Shown here one piece after another: positions 1 through 9,511 of a stretch of DNA of 15,100 nt. The stretch lies in the NCBI GenBank assembly GCA_021808425.1, contig JAKBBS010000073.1, positions 1 through 15,100 of the forward strand, read 5' to 3'. The position numbers and the translations under genes were made by a program. The DNA is from Actinomycetes bacterium. GTDB lineage: Bacteria > Actinomycetota > Acidimicrobiia > Acidimicrobiales > Palsa-688. The notes beneath the pieces are model-generated. The model ran no database searches. It had not been told where the DNA came from and saw only the letters and a list, made by a program, of their open reading frames with translations. The number at the start of each line of letters is the position of its first letter. The first letter of the stretch is position 1.

Positions 1-202
1 CTCCATGGGGATCGAGCTCCGGGTCGCCGTGGCCGTCGACTAGCGGGAACGGCCTGTCAGACCTGGCCGGGGCCGACTCGCCGTGCCGTACCAGAAGGAG
101 CGTTGTGCCGCCCGGAGGCCGTTCGAAACGGAACTGGCGGACCTCGATTTGCTCTGCACCCGGAGTCGTCGTGGCGGGCACGGGTTCGGCTACGTCTTGC
201 AC
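1..202 (-). CDS. Histidine phosphatase family protein, N-terminal part (runs off left edge)
   Basis: The minus strand reads without a stop from just after the rlmB gene to base 1. It contains TTLLLVRHGES (RHGES near residues 39-43 when counted from GTG at 202), followed by PFPLVDGHGDPELDPHG. This is the N-terminal RHG signature of the histidine phosphatase (phosphoglycerate mutase-like) superfamily, in which the histidine is the phospho-accepting nucleophile. The C-terminal catalytic residues lie outside the window, so substrate and exact subfamily cannot be named. The start is uncertain. GTG at 202 is the first conventional start; another GTG lies at 181. The frame stays open and GC3-rich up to CTG at 274, which overlaps the rlmB stop as CTGA. 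No good Shine-Dalgarno precedes any of these starts. The gene lies directly downstream of rlmB and probably belongs to the same transcript. Confidence 0.75.
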   Translation of the reverse strand, partial: MQDVAEPVPATTTPGAEQIEVRQFRFERPPGGTTLLLVRHGESAPARSDRPFPLVDGHGDPELDPHG

Positions 203-270
203 CCGGTCATCGTAGGCGACCTTAGGTGTCGACTCGATCCGCCGCCAAGCAGCCGCCAGGCGGCCGACCG

Positions 271-1230
271 TCAGCCGGGATCCGCCGTCGCACGCCGACG
301 AGCAACCTCGAAGCAGGCGACGGCAGCAGCCACCGACACGTTGAGCGATCCAAGAGGGCCCTGCAGCGGTATTCCCACCATGGCTCGGCATCGCCGGGCG
401 GTGAGCGGCGAAAGGCCTCCCCCCTCGGCTCCTAACACCAATGCCAGTGGTTGGTCGGCTACCGCCAGCTCCCAGATAACCGTCGTTGCCGCAGAGTCCA
501 AACCGACCGTCCAAACTCCATCCTGGTCGAGCTGGCGCAGCGCAGCAGGAACCCCCGCCACTTCGGCGATGGGCAGATGCTCGGCCGCGCCGGCTGCCGC
601 CTTGAGCGCCGCCGGGCTCAGCCGGGCCGACCGGTGTTTGGGGATCACGAGGCCGGTCACCCCCGACCCGAGAGCGCTCCGCATCACAGCACCGAGATTG
701 TGCGGGTCGGTAATCCCGTCCAAGACGACAAGGAACGGGGTCGGCCCACCGACGCCGCGGGTTGTGAGGGATGAAAGTTCGGTGCTCTCGATCGCCTCGG
801 CGAACGCCACGACACCTTGCGGCGCATCACTGACCGCAAGCCTCTCGAGCACTTCACGCTCGACGTAGCGCACCTCCACGTGGCGAGGAGCGCCGCTGTG
901 TTCGGGCGGTCGGTCGGGTTGGTAGCTCGCGCTCGCAGCGATTTGCGCTATCTCGGCGAGGGGCTCCGATCGCCCGCTCGGGTCCGAGATCGTCACCGAG
1001 ATGACCCGGCGGCGTCGGGCCACGAGCAGTTCCCGCACCGCCTGCACCCCTTCGACCTGCTCCCCACCGATACCCCTACGCCCAGAGACAGGGGCACCGC
1101 CACCGCCACCGCCACGCTGGCCGCCACCGGCGTCTGGGGCGCCCCCACCCACGCCCCGTGCGCTCCCACCCACGCCCCGTGCGCTCCCACTTGCTCCGGC
1201 CGGGCGCCTCCCCCGCCGCGGCTGTCCCAT
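271..1230 (-). CDS. rlmB: 23S rRNA (guanosine-2'-O-)-methyltransferase RlmB, TrmH/SpoU family
   Basis: This is a SPOUT-class RNA 2'-O-methyltransferase using S-adenosylmethionine. The family member RlmB methylates a guanosine in the peptidyl-transferase region of 23S rRNA. The three SpoU motifs are visible: DPHNLGAVMRSA (175-186, with Asn178 and Arg184), LVLGAEGGGL (264-273, with Glu269) and IPLQGPLGSLNVSVA (287-301, with Asn297). A substrate-binding domain lies at about 57-145. The first 55 residues are Gly/Arg/Ala-rich and low-complexity, giving 319 residues against about 250 in E. coli RlmB; a basic N-terminal extension is common in actinobacterial homologues. The ATG at 1230 overlaps the ispF stop as TGATG, which suggests translational coupling. 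I preferred it to an in-frame upstream start at 1263, which would lie inside ispF. Family assignment is firm; the exact target nucleotide is inferred. Confidence 0.92.
   Translation of the reverse strand: MGQPRRGRRPAGASGSARGVGGSARGVGGGAPDAGGGQRGGGGGGAPVSGRRGIGGEQVEGVQAVRELLVARRRRVISVTISDPSGRSEPLAEIAQIAASASYQPDRPPEHSGAPRHVEVRYVEREVLERLAVSDAPQGVVAFAEAIESTELSSLTTRGVGGPTPFLVVLDGITDPHNLGAVMRSALGSGVTGLVIPKHRSARLSPAALKAAAGAAEHLPIAEVAGVPAALRQLDQDGVWTVGLDSAATTVIWELAVADQPLALVLGAEGGGLSPLTARRCRAMVGIPLQGPLGSLNVSVAAAVACFEVARRRATADPG
1095..1115. repeat. Hexanucleotide run (CACCGC)x3 plus CAC, encoding poly-Gly
   Basis: CACCGC is repeated three times and followed by CAC. On the coding (minus) strand it specifies a run of glycines at about residues 39-45 of RlmB. 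It is a low-complexity microsatellite inside the N-terminal extension and may vary in length between strains. Confidence 0.85.
1147..1188. repeat. Perfect 21-bp tandem duplication inside rlmB
   Basis: Two identical adjacent 21-bp units (1147-1167 and 1168-1188) begin ACCCACGCC and end GCGCTCCC. On the minus strand they encode two heptapeptides, read as GSARGVG GSARGVG (residues 15-28 of RlmB). The unit is a multiple of three, so gain or loss of a copy keeps the frame. It sits in the disordered, basic N-terminal tail rather than in the catalytic domain. Confidence 0.95.
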
Positions 1231-1703
1231 CAGCGTTCGACCACGAGAGCGACGGCGAGACACGCAATGCCTTCTCCGCGGCCGATCGCTCCGAGCGCCT
1301 CAGCTCGTTTCGCCTTCACACTCGCTGGCGCGTCCAACACCGCCGAGAGCCGCTCGCACATCTCGGCTCGGTAGGGGGCGATCCTCGGCTCTTCGGTTAT
1401 CACGGTCACATCGACGTTGCCGATCGAGAACCGCAACCCGACATCGGAGACGACCCGGGCGAGCAGGCTCATGCTGTCGACGCCCGCAAGGTCCGGATCG
1501 CTGTCTGGAAAAAGTGTCCCGATGTCGCCCATCCCACCCGCTCCCAAAAGAGCGTCGGCTACTGCGTGCGCCACCACGTCCGCGTCGCTGTGGCCGACCA
1601 GGCCGCGTCCCGGAAGGCGCACTCCGGCGAGAAGGAGCGGCCGCTGCGGGTCGTCGCCGAACGGGTGGATATCGAAGCCCTGGCCGACCCTTGGCGTGCT
1701 CAA
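1230..1703 (-). CDS. ispF: 2-C-methyl-D-erythritol 2,4-cyclodiphosphate synthase
   Basis: This is an enzyme of the MEP isoprenoid pathway. It cyclises CDP-methylerythritol 2-phosphate to methylerythritol cyclodiphosphate with release of CMP. The 157-residue length is normal. The metal ligands Asp11, His13 (GFDIHPF) and His46 are present, as are the HSDAD loop (38-42), the FPDSDP segment (65-70) and the C-terminal GRGEGIAC signature (141-148). The usual Thr-Thr of the KATTTE segment is replaced: the sequence reads VKAKRAE (129-135), keeping Lys130 and Glu135. Translation appears to start at TTG (1703), four bases after the ispD stop, with GGTGAT just upstream; no ATG or GTG is in frame nearby. 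ispF directly follows ispD, its pathway neighbour, and its stop overlaps the rlmB start. Confidence 0.95.
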   Translation of the reverse strand: MSTPRVGQGFDIHPFGDDPQRPLLLAGVRLPGRGLVGHSDADVVAHAVADALLGAGGMGDIGTLFPDSDPDLAGVDSMSLLARVVSDVGLRFSIGNVDVTVITEEPRIAPYRAEMCERLSAVLDAPASVKAKRAEALGAIGRGEGIACLAVALVVER

Positions 1704-1707
1704 CAGA

Positions 1708-2433
1708 TCACCGTGCGACGGCCCCGTGAGCGCCGATCAACGCCGCGGCGACGACCAGATCGATCGGCGAAGTGATCTTGAGGTTCTCGCTCGTCGTTTG
1801 GACGAGCTCGACTCGACCGCCGGCCGCCTCGACGAGGGCGGCGTCGTCGGTTGCGTCGTCGCCTCCCGCGTGGACCTGCCTGAGCACCGAAGCAACAAAC
1901 GCCTGCGGCGTTTGGACCGCGACGAGCTCGGAGCGATCCAGGGTCACCAGCTGTCCCCCGTCGCCTATCCGCTTGACTGTGTCCGATACGGGTGCGCCGG
2001 GAATAGCACCGTCGGCCCCCGCCTCTACAGCCGAAACGACAGCCCGCCAAAGACCGATCGGCGCAAGAGGCCGTGCCGCATCGTGGACGACGATCACGTC
2101 AGCGCCCTGAGGGACCGCCGCCAGGCCTCTGCGCACAGACTCCGAGCGTGTTGCGCCCCCGACGACGATGACATAAGCGGGACGTCCGCCCCCGCCGTTC
2201 GCCGCAGTGCTGACCCCCTCCGCGCCCGCACCGCCCTCCGCGCTTGCGCCGTCGAGGACTGCGTACTTCCCGGGCGCGTCAGCGGGCACGACCAGCACAG
2301 TTCCGTCGCAGACACTTCGCGCGACATCAAGCGACCAATCCACGACAGGCCGTCCGGCGAGATCAGCGAACTGCTTCGCCGCGCCGAAACGCCTTCCACC
2401 CCCTGCGGCAACCACCACCGCCCAGACGCTCAC
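1708..2433 (-). CDS. ispD: 2-C-methyl-D-erythritol 4-phosphate cytidylyltransferase
   Basis: It transfers CMP from CTP to methylerythritol 4-phosphate in the MEP pathway. The nucleotide-binding N-terminus VVVAAGGGRRFGAAKQF carries the conserved Arg15 and Lys20. Also visible are the HDAARP metal/CTP-site motif (118-123), the DTVKR segment, the ELVAVQTPQAF stretch, TDDAALVE and the C-terminal ENLKITSPIDL. The length is 241 residues. About 20 residues at 62-85 are Gly/Ala-rich and look like a lineage-specific loop insertion. The start is GTG (2433), with GAGG eight bases upstream inside the short spacer after proS. It is followed four bases later by ispF, so the two are almost certainly cotranscribed. 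Confidence 0.95.
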   Translation of the reverse strand: MSVWAVVVAAGGGRRFGAAKQFADLAGRPVVDWSLDVARSVCDGTVLVVPADAPGKYAVLDGASAEGGAGAEGVSTAANGGGGRPAYVIVVGGATRSESVRRGLAAVPQGADVIVVHDAARPLAPIGLWRAVVSAVEAGADGAIPGAPVSDTVKRIGDGGQLVTLDRSELVAVQTPQAFVASVLRQVHAGGDDATDDAALVEAAGGRVELVQTTSENLKITSPIDLVVAAALIGAHGAVAR

Positions 2434-2446
2434 TGAAGCAGCCTCA

Positions 2447-4207
2447 TCAGCCCGAGACCGCAGGCCGCCCGGCGACGATCTCGGCTATCCGTCGTGCGGC
2501 TTCCCCTAAAGCAACGTCGGTCCGCGTCCCACTCCAGCGTTCCCGCACTTCGATCGTGCCTTGCGCGAGACCCCGGCCGGCAACGACGACCACGGGGATC
2601 CCGAGGAGCTCTGAATCAGCGAACTTCACTCCCGCCGACGGCCCGACCCTGTCGTCGTAGAGCACCCGCAACCCGAACTCCTGCAATTGGGCGGCGAGCG
2701 CCTCGGCGCGTTCGTAAGGCTCGTCACCTTTTCCTGTCACGAGAAGGTGCACGTCCGCAGGCGCCACAGACGGCGGCCAGCGAAGCCCCGAGCTGTCAGC
2801 GGTCTGCTCCGCGATCGCCGCGACAGCGCGGGAAACCCCGATGCCGTAAGAACCCATCGTCACCGTCAGCGGCCGACCGTCGGGACCCGTCACGTCCAGG
2901 CCGAACGCCTGCGCATATTTCCGTCCGAGCTGGAAGACATGCCCCAGCTCGATGCCTCTCGCGATGCGCAGAAGACCCCCGCAGCGGACGCAACGGTCCC
3001 CGTCGCGGACCTCGACCGCGCCGATCTCCCCGTCTGGGCGGAAGTCGCGGCCGCGCACCACGTCGATAGCGTGACGGCCGGGTTCGTTGGCCCCGGTGAC
3101 CCACGAGCTGCCTTCTGTCACCAAAGGATCCACAAGGTAGCGAACGCCGAGCCCGGCGAGGCGTTGCGGCCCGATGTATCCACGGACCAGGCCCCGGACG
3201 GCTTCGAGGTCGGCCCCCTCGGCCGGGGCTACCTCAGTTGGTTCAAGTTGGGCTCCGAGGCGCTTCATGTCGACCTCTCGGTCGCCGGGGATCCCTACCA
3301 CGAGCAGGCTCCACGACTCCGTGCCCGGTGGTCGCGTCTTGACGACGACGTTCTTCAAGGTGTCCGCCGCGCTGAATGTCCGGTCGAAGCCCATCGATGC
3401 GAGGCGCTCGACGAGAGTCGAGATGGTCGGGGTGTCGGGGGTGTCGATGACGACGCTCGGCGGGTGGTCGACGTCCGCTGACATGACAACTGCCAGCTCG
3501 ACCGCTTCGGCGTTCGCCGCGTAATCGCAGTTCGAGCACGCCACGAACGTGTCCTCTCCGCCGTCTGCCGGCGCAATGAACTCCTCCGACGCAGAGCCCC
3601 CCATCGCCCCCGAGACGGCCGACACGATGCGGTAGTCGAGGCCGAGGCGGCGGAATATGCGCTCGTAAGCGTCCCGGTGCGCTCGGTAGGAGCGCTCCAA
3701 TCCGTCGTCGTCGATGTCGAAGGAGTACGAGTCCTTCATGAGGAACTCGCGTCCCCGCAGCACTCCCGCTCTCGGGCGCGCTTCGTCGCGGAACTTGGTT
3801 TGTATCTGAAAAAGTGAGAGTGGGAGGTCCTTGTAGGATGAGCACTCGCCTTTGACCATGAGGGTGAAGAGCTCCTCGTGGGTCGGGCCGAGCAGGTAAT
3901 CCACACCTCGGCGGTCCTTCAGCCTGAACAGAGCGTCCCCATAGTCAGCCCACCTGCCGCTTCGCTCGAAGATCTCACGGGGGATCATCGCTGGAAGCAG
4001 GACCTCCTGAGCACCAATGGACGCCATTTCCTCCCGGATAATCTCCTCGACGCGCCGAAGCACCGCGAGACCGAGGGGCAGCCACGAGTAGACACCTGGG
4101 CCGACCCGCCTCACGTAGCCGGCTCGAAGCAGGAGCTTGTGGCTGACCAGTTCGGCCTCGGCCGGGTCGTCACGTAGAGTTTGGACAAGCAGGGACGTCA
4201 TCCGCAT
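2447..4207 (-). CDS. proS: Prolyl-tRNA synthetase, bacterial type with editing domain
   Basis: This class II aminoacyl-tRNA synthetase charges tRNA-Pro in the cytoplasm. It has the bacterial layout: an N-terminal catalytic part with [11 protein letters not shown] (36-46), GPTHEE (107-112) and motif 2 [17 protein letters not shown] (139-155); then an inserted editing domain (about 224-410, which normally clears mischarged Ala-tRNA-Pro); motif 3 GSYGIGVSR (452-460); and a C-terminal anticodon-binding domain. The 586-residue length is usual. I chose ATG at 4207 because [19 protein letters not shown] matches the common family N-terminus. GTG at 4213 and ATG at 4201 are alternatives. Two consecutive TGA stops end the gene. 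It lies 48 bp after carD and 13 bp before ispD. Confidence 0.95.
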   Translation of the reverse strand: MRMTSLLVQTLRDDPAEAELVSHKLLLRAGYVRRVGPGVYSWLPLGLAVLRRVEEIIREEMASIGAQEVLLPAMIPREIFERSGRWADYGDALFRLKDRRGVDYLLGPTHEELFTLMVKGECSSYKDLPLSLFQIQTKFRDEARPRAGVLRGREFLMKDSYSFDIDDDGLERSYRAHRDAYERIFRRLGLDYRIVSAVSGAMGGSASEEFIAPADGGEDTFVACSNCDYAANAEAVELAVVMSADVDHPPSVVIDTPDTPTISTLVERLASMGFDRTFSAADTLKNVVVKTRPPGTESWSLLVVGIPGDREVDMKRLGAQLEPTEVAPAEGADLEAVRGLVRGYIGPQRLAGLGVRYLVDPLVTEGSSWVTGANEPGRHAIDVVRGRDFRPDGEIGAVEVRDGDRCVRCGGLLRIARGIELGHVFQLGRKYAQAFGLDVTGPDGRPLTVTMGSYGIGVSRAVAAIAEQTADSSGLRWPPSVAPADVHLLVTGKGDEPYERAEALAAQLQEFGLRVLYDDRVGPSAGVKFADSELLGIPVVVVAGRGLAQGTIEVRERWSGTRTDVALGEAARRIAEIVAGRPAVSG

Positions 4208-4255
4208 CAGCACGCCGCGACGCTACTTGAACTTGTGGTGCCAGTCGCTGAGCCC

Positions 4256-4735
4256 CTAAGGGAGAGCCTCGTCGAGTTTCTTCTCGGCCTCGTTCTCGCT
4301 TACGCCGATCGCGAAAGTCAACTCCGAAACGAGGATCTGGCGCGCACGGCTCAGCATCCGCTTCTCGCCGGCCGAAAGGCCCTTGTCCTTGTCACGGTTG
4401 GAGAGGTTCCGCACAACTTCGGCGACTTGGTAGATGTCCCCCGATTTGAGCTTCTCCACATGGTTCTTGTAACGACGGGACCAGTTGGTCGGCATTCGAA
4501 CATCCTTTTTGCGAAGGACAGCGAACACCTCTTCCACTTCTTCGTCGTTGATGACCTCCCGGAGGCCGACGTCGTCGGTGCTGTCGGCAGGGACCATCAA
4601 AGTCAGGTCCCCGTAAGCAAGTCTGAGTATCAAGTACTCGGTTGTCTTGCCGAACGCCTCGCGAACTTCTCGGCGTTCCACGGTCGCCGCGCCGTGGTGC
4701 GGGTAGACGACCTTGTCTCCAACATCGAAAGTCAT
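4256..4735 (-). CDS. carD: CarD/CdnL-family RNA polymerase-binding transcription regulator
   Basis: CarD binds the RNA polymerase beta subunit through an N-terminal Tudor-like (TRCF-RID) domain and stabilises the open promoter complex with its C-terminal helical domain. The protein has 159 residues, against 162 in M. tuberculosis, and aligns without gaps over most of its length: VGDKVVYPHHGAA at 5-17, Arg25, PTNWSRRYK with Trp85 (the residue that contacts the upstream edge of the -10 bubble), and the GLSAGEKRMLSRARQILVSEL helix. Arg47 of the mycobacterial protein is Met47 here. The ATG at 4735 is preceded by GGAG four bases upstream; a longer in-frame reading to 4813 lacks homology. It heads the proS-ispD-ispF-rlmB run and diverges from a Crp-family gene. 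Confidence 0.96.
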   Translation of the reverse strand: MTFDVGDKVVYPHHGAATVERREVREAFGKTTEYLILRLAYGDLTLMVPADSTDDVGLREVINDEEVEEVFAVLRKKDVRMPTNWSRRYKNHVEKLKSGDIYQVAEVVRNLSNRDKDKGLSAGEKRMLSRARQILVSELTFAIGVSENEAEKKLDEALP

Positions 4736-4739
4736 GCGT

Positions 4740-4743
4740 CTCC
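4740..4743 (-). promoter_or_regulatory. Shine-Dalgarno of carD (GGAG)
   Basis: On the minus strand GGAG is followed by ACGC and then ATG. The 4-base spacing supports ATG at 4735 as the carD start over the longer upstream reading. Confidence 0.6.
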
Positions 4744-4770
4744 AGACGAGAAAGTCGTTCTCCGGTCTCC

Positions 4771-4776
4771 AGGATA
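4771..4776 (-). promoter_or_regulatory. Candidate -10 element for carD (TATCCT)
   Basis: The minus strand reads GGTATCCTGGAG, giving a TANNNT hexamer typical of actinobacterial housekeeping -10 boxes. Transcription would start near 4764 with a leader of about 28 bases. No convincing -35 is seen; GCGGCA at 17-bp spacing matches TTGACA at three of six positions. It is proposed from position and sequence only. Confidence 0.4.
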
Positions 4777-4844
4777 CCAGCCGTGGGCAGGCGTGCCGCA
4801 GCGGGTGCAACACTACGGCTCGGCGTCGGCCGTGCAGTTGAGGG

Positions 4845-4850
4845 TATCCT
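4845..4850 (+). promoter_or_regulatory. Candidate -10 element for the Crp-family gene (TATCCT)
   Basis: The plus strand reads GGGTATCCTCGGAGCGACC and then ATG at 4861. A start point 6-8 bases past the hexamer would give a leader of only a few bases, so the mRNA may be leaderless or nearly so. GGAG at 4852-4855, five bases before ATG, could instead act as a ribosome binding site on a longer transcript. No -35 is recognisable. The same octamer GGTATCCT occurs in mirror orientation before carD. Confidence 0.4.
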
Positions 4851-4860
4851 CGGAGCGACC

Positions 4861-5520
4861 ATGACCGACCTGGAATTGCTCGGCAAATCTGAACTGTTCT
4901 CGGCTTTCGACGACTCGACGCTGCAGCGCATGCTCGGACACGTCGAAGCAGTGACGTGCAAGCGCAACGCTGTCATCTTCGAGGAAGGCGACGACGCATC
5001 CGACCTCTATGTCGTCGACACCGGCAGAGTCGGGCTCGGTCGGCGCTCCCCTGACGGCCGGGAGTCTCTAATCGCGCTCACCGAGCGCGGAGACGTATTC
5101 GGCGAAATGCCCTTGTTCGACGACGGACAGCGCTCGACTTCGGCCCGGGCGCTGGAGCGATCCAAAGTCCTTCGCATCCCGTACGAGCCTGTCCGGTCGG
5201 CGCTCGATGATTCTCCGGTCCTTCTTTGGAACGTAGTGCATCTCTTGGTGCGCCGCCTCCGTGCGACAGACTCGGATCTTGCTGACGCCGTGCTGCTCGA
5301 TGTGACAGGGCGAACAGCCAAGCGCCTCCTCGAGATGGCGGGCGCGAGCGACGAGTTCGCGCTTCCCATCACGCAGGAGGAGCTTGCGGGACTGGTGGGG
5401 GCGTCGCGCGAGCGGGTGAACAAGGCGATCGCCGCTTTCATCCGCCTCGGTTGGATCGAACAGACAGACCGCCGTTACCGGATCATCTCGCGCGAGCGCC
5501 TCGAACAGCGTGCCCGCTAG
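4861..5520 (+). CDS. crp: Crp/Fnr-family transcriptional regulator (cAMP-receptor-like)
   Basis: This DNA-binding regulator has an N-terminal cyclic-nucleotide-binding beta-roll (about 10-125), a dimerisation helix (about 125-150) and a C-terminal winged helix-turn-helix. The phosphate-binding cassette reads GEMPLF (81-86) with Arg91-Ser92-Thr93, which are the residues that hold the cyclic-nucleotide phosphate in Crp. Thr136-Asp137 sit where E. coli has Thr127-Ser128. The recognition region TQEELAGLVGASRERVNKAI (171-190) resembles M. tuberculosis Rv3676. No Fnr-type cysteine cluster is present. Length is 219 residues. The ATG at 4861 follows GGAG with 5-base spacing. Effector binding by cAMP is inferred from the cassette. 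It diverges from carD and converges on radA with only 35 bp between. Confidence 0.88.
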   Translation: MTDLELLGKSELFSAFDDSTLQRMLGHVEAVTCKRNAVIFEEGDDASDLYVVDTGRVGLGRRSPDGRESLIALTERGDVFGEMPLFDDGQRSTSARALERSKVLRIPYEPVRSALDDSPVLLWNVVHLLVRRLRATDSDLADAVLLDVTGRTAKRLLEMAGASDEFALPITQEELAGLVGASRERVNKAIAAFIRLGWIEQTDRRYRIISRERLEQRAR

Positions 5521-5555
5521 GAGCTAAACGCAATGCAGCCGTCAGCGCCGACGAT

Positions 5556-6959
5556 CTAAGCGCCGAGCACACGAAGTCGAGGGGGCGCCGAGGTGTGCCT
5601 CAGACCCGCGTTCAGCGCTTCGCCCAGCGTCACTGCTGGCTGCATCGCAATTCCCTGTACCCGCTCGGTCCCGCGCGGCACCGTGGCACGGGCGAATCCG
5701 TGTCTCGCTGCTTCAACCAGGCGCGTCGACATGTTCGCCACGCTGCGAAGCTCCCCACCCAAGCCGATCTCCCCGACGACGACCAGGCCTTGGTCGACTA
5801 CGCGCGTGGTGCTCGCCGAGGTCACAGCCATCGCTACCGCCAGATCGGCACCCGGGTCGTCGAGTCGCACTCCTCCCACAGCGGACACGTACACGTCGTT
5901 GCTGGCGAGGCTGAGACCGACCCTCGCTTCGAGAACCGCCAGCACCTGCGCCAACCGCCCTTGGTCGTAGCCTGAAGCGGACCTGCGCGCTGAACCGCCG
6001 AAGTTGCGCGCGACAAGAGCCTGGACCTCTACGAGCATCGGTCTCTGGCCTTCCATCGACGCGAATATCGCCGAGCCGGGCAGCCCGGGTTGGCGATCGG
6101 CTAGGACCATCCGGGCCGGATCTCGCACTTCGGCGAGGCCCGAAGCGGTCATCTCCCACATCGCCATCTCGCCTACCGCTCCGAAACGGTGCTTGACGGC
6201 GCGCAGGATCCTGAAGCTCTGATGGCGGTCGCCTTCGAAGGAGAGCACCGTATCGACGAGGTGCTCGAGGATCCGCGGGCCTGCGATCGACCCGTCCTTG
6301 GTGACGTGGCCGATCAGCACCATCGCAGAGCCCGACGAGCGGGCTGAGTCCGAGAGAAGCTGGGAGGCTGCGCGAACCTGCGCAACGGAGCCGGCGGGCG
6401 AAGCAACGTCTGACACCGAAACCGTCTGGATCGAGTCGACGACCGTCACCCCCGGACGCATCTCGCACACAGTGCCGGCTACCGACTCGACGTCGGACGC
6501 GGAGGTGATCCACATGCCTTCCTCGAGCAGTCCGAGGCGGATTGCGCGGCGGTGCACCTGCTCGGGTGCCTCCTCGGCACAGACGAGAAGGCTCGTGACG
6601 CCCTTCCTAGCGCACGCAGCAAGCGTCTGTAGGACCAACGTCGACTTGCCGATTCCAGGCTCGCCTGCCAGAAGAGTGACCGACGATGGGATGATCCCGC
6701 CTCCCAAAACCCGATCCAGCTCGCCAATACCTGTCGGCACCGGCTGCGCGCCGATGCTGGCAAGTGCGACTAACTTGACAGGGCCGGAACCTGCCCGCCC
6801 TGAGCGGGCGCCTGACGCAAGGCGTCGACTAGGTGGGGCCGGGGTACGCGCCTCTTCGACGAGACTGTTCCAAGACTGGCATTGCGGGCAGCGCCCCACC
6901 CATCGGGGCGCCACCGCATCGCAACTGCTACACCGAAACTGGCTTGACGACACGACCAT
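5556..6959 (-). CDS. radA: DNA repair protein RadA (Sms), RecA-like ATPase
   Basis: RadA is a hexameric RecA-related motor that drives branch migration at recombination intermediates. In order it shows a four-cysteine zinc finger (Cys10, 13, 24, 27), Walker A GEPGIGKST (99-107, Lys105), Walker B VTVVDS (171-176), GHVTKDGSIAGPRILEH (217-233), the RadA signature at 256-260, and a Lon-like C-terminal domain with VGGVRLDDPGADLAVA. The signature reads KHRFG rather than the usual KNRFG. The length of 467 residues is normal. It starts 30 bp after the clpC stop and is probably cotranscribed with it. In many actinobacteria and firmicutes radA is next to disA; no disA is found here. Confidence 0.94.
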   Translation of the reverse strand: MVVSSSQFRCSSCDAVAPRWVGRCPQCQSWNSLVEEARTPAPPSRRLASGARSGRAGSGPVKLVALASIGAQPVPTGIGELDRVLGGGIIPSSVTLLAGEPGIGKSTLVLQTLAACARKGVTSLLVCAEEAPEQVHRRAIRLGLLEEGMWITSASDVESVAGTVCEMRPGVTVVDSIQTVSVSDVASPAGSVAQVRAASQLLSDSARSSGSAMVLIGHVTKDGSIAGPRILEHLVDTVLSFEGDRHQSFRILRAVKHRFGAVGEMAMWEMTASGLAEVRDPARMVLADRQPGLPGSAIFASMEGQRPMLVEVQALVARNFGGSARRSASGYDQGRLAQVLAVLEARVGLSLASNDVYVSAVGGVRLDDPGADLAVAMAVTSASTTRVVDQGLVVVGEIGLGGELRSVANMSTRLVEAARHGFARATVPRGTERVQGIAMQPAVTLGEALNAGLRHTSAPPRLRVLGA

Positions 6960-6989
6960 GCCGCCAGGCTACGACCCGGGTGTGACCGT

Positions 6990-9506
<2,517 letters not shown>

Positions 9507-9511
9507 TCCGG

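Noticed and set aside
2..43. Plus-strand GC3-rich reading that ends in TAG at 41-43 and could be taken as the 3' end of another gene.
   Set aside because: The minus strand over the same bases encodes the histidine-phosphatase sequence PELDPHG in frame with RHGES, which is far more specific. The plus-strand reading is its shadow.
110..150. A GTTCGAAAC stretch resembling a tRNA T-loop.
   Set aside because: No 5-bp T-stem, acceptor stem or anticodon arm can be formed around it. It lies in the coding frame of the histidine-phosphatase gene.
1230..1263. A start for rlmB 33 bases upstream, inside ispF.
   Set aside because: It would add 11 residues with no family support and a 34-base overlap. The ATG at 1230 forms a standard TGATG junction with the ispF stop.
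1417..2436. Long plus-strand open frame (339 codons) antisense to ispF and ispD.
   Set aside because: It has Arg/Pro/Ser-rich composition with no motifs, and it lies opposite two well-supported enzymes. Long antisense frames are expected in GC-rich DNA.
4736..4813. A 26-residue N-terminal extension of CarD.
   Set aside because: CarD proteins begin with M-x-F-x-VGD. The ATG at 4735 has GGAG at proper spacing, and the extension covers the likely promoter.
5538..5555. Imperfect palindrome GTCAGCGCCGAC between crp and radA as a possible terminator.
   Set aside because: The arms mismatch, there is no loop, and no T-run follows on either strand.
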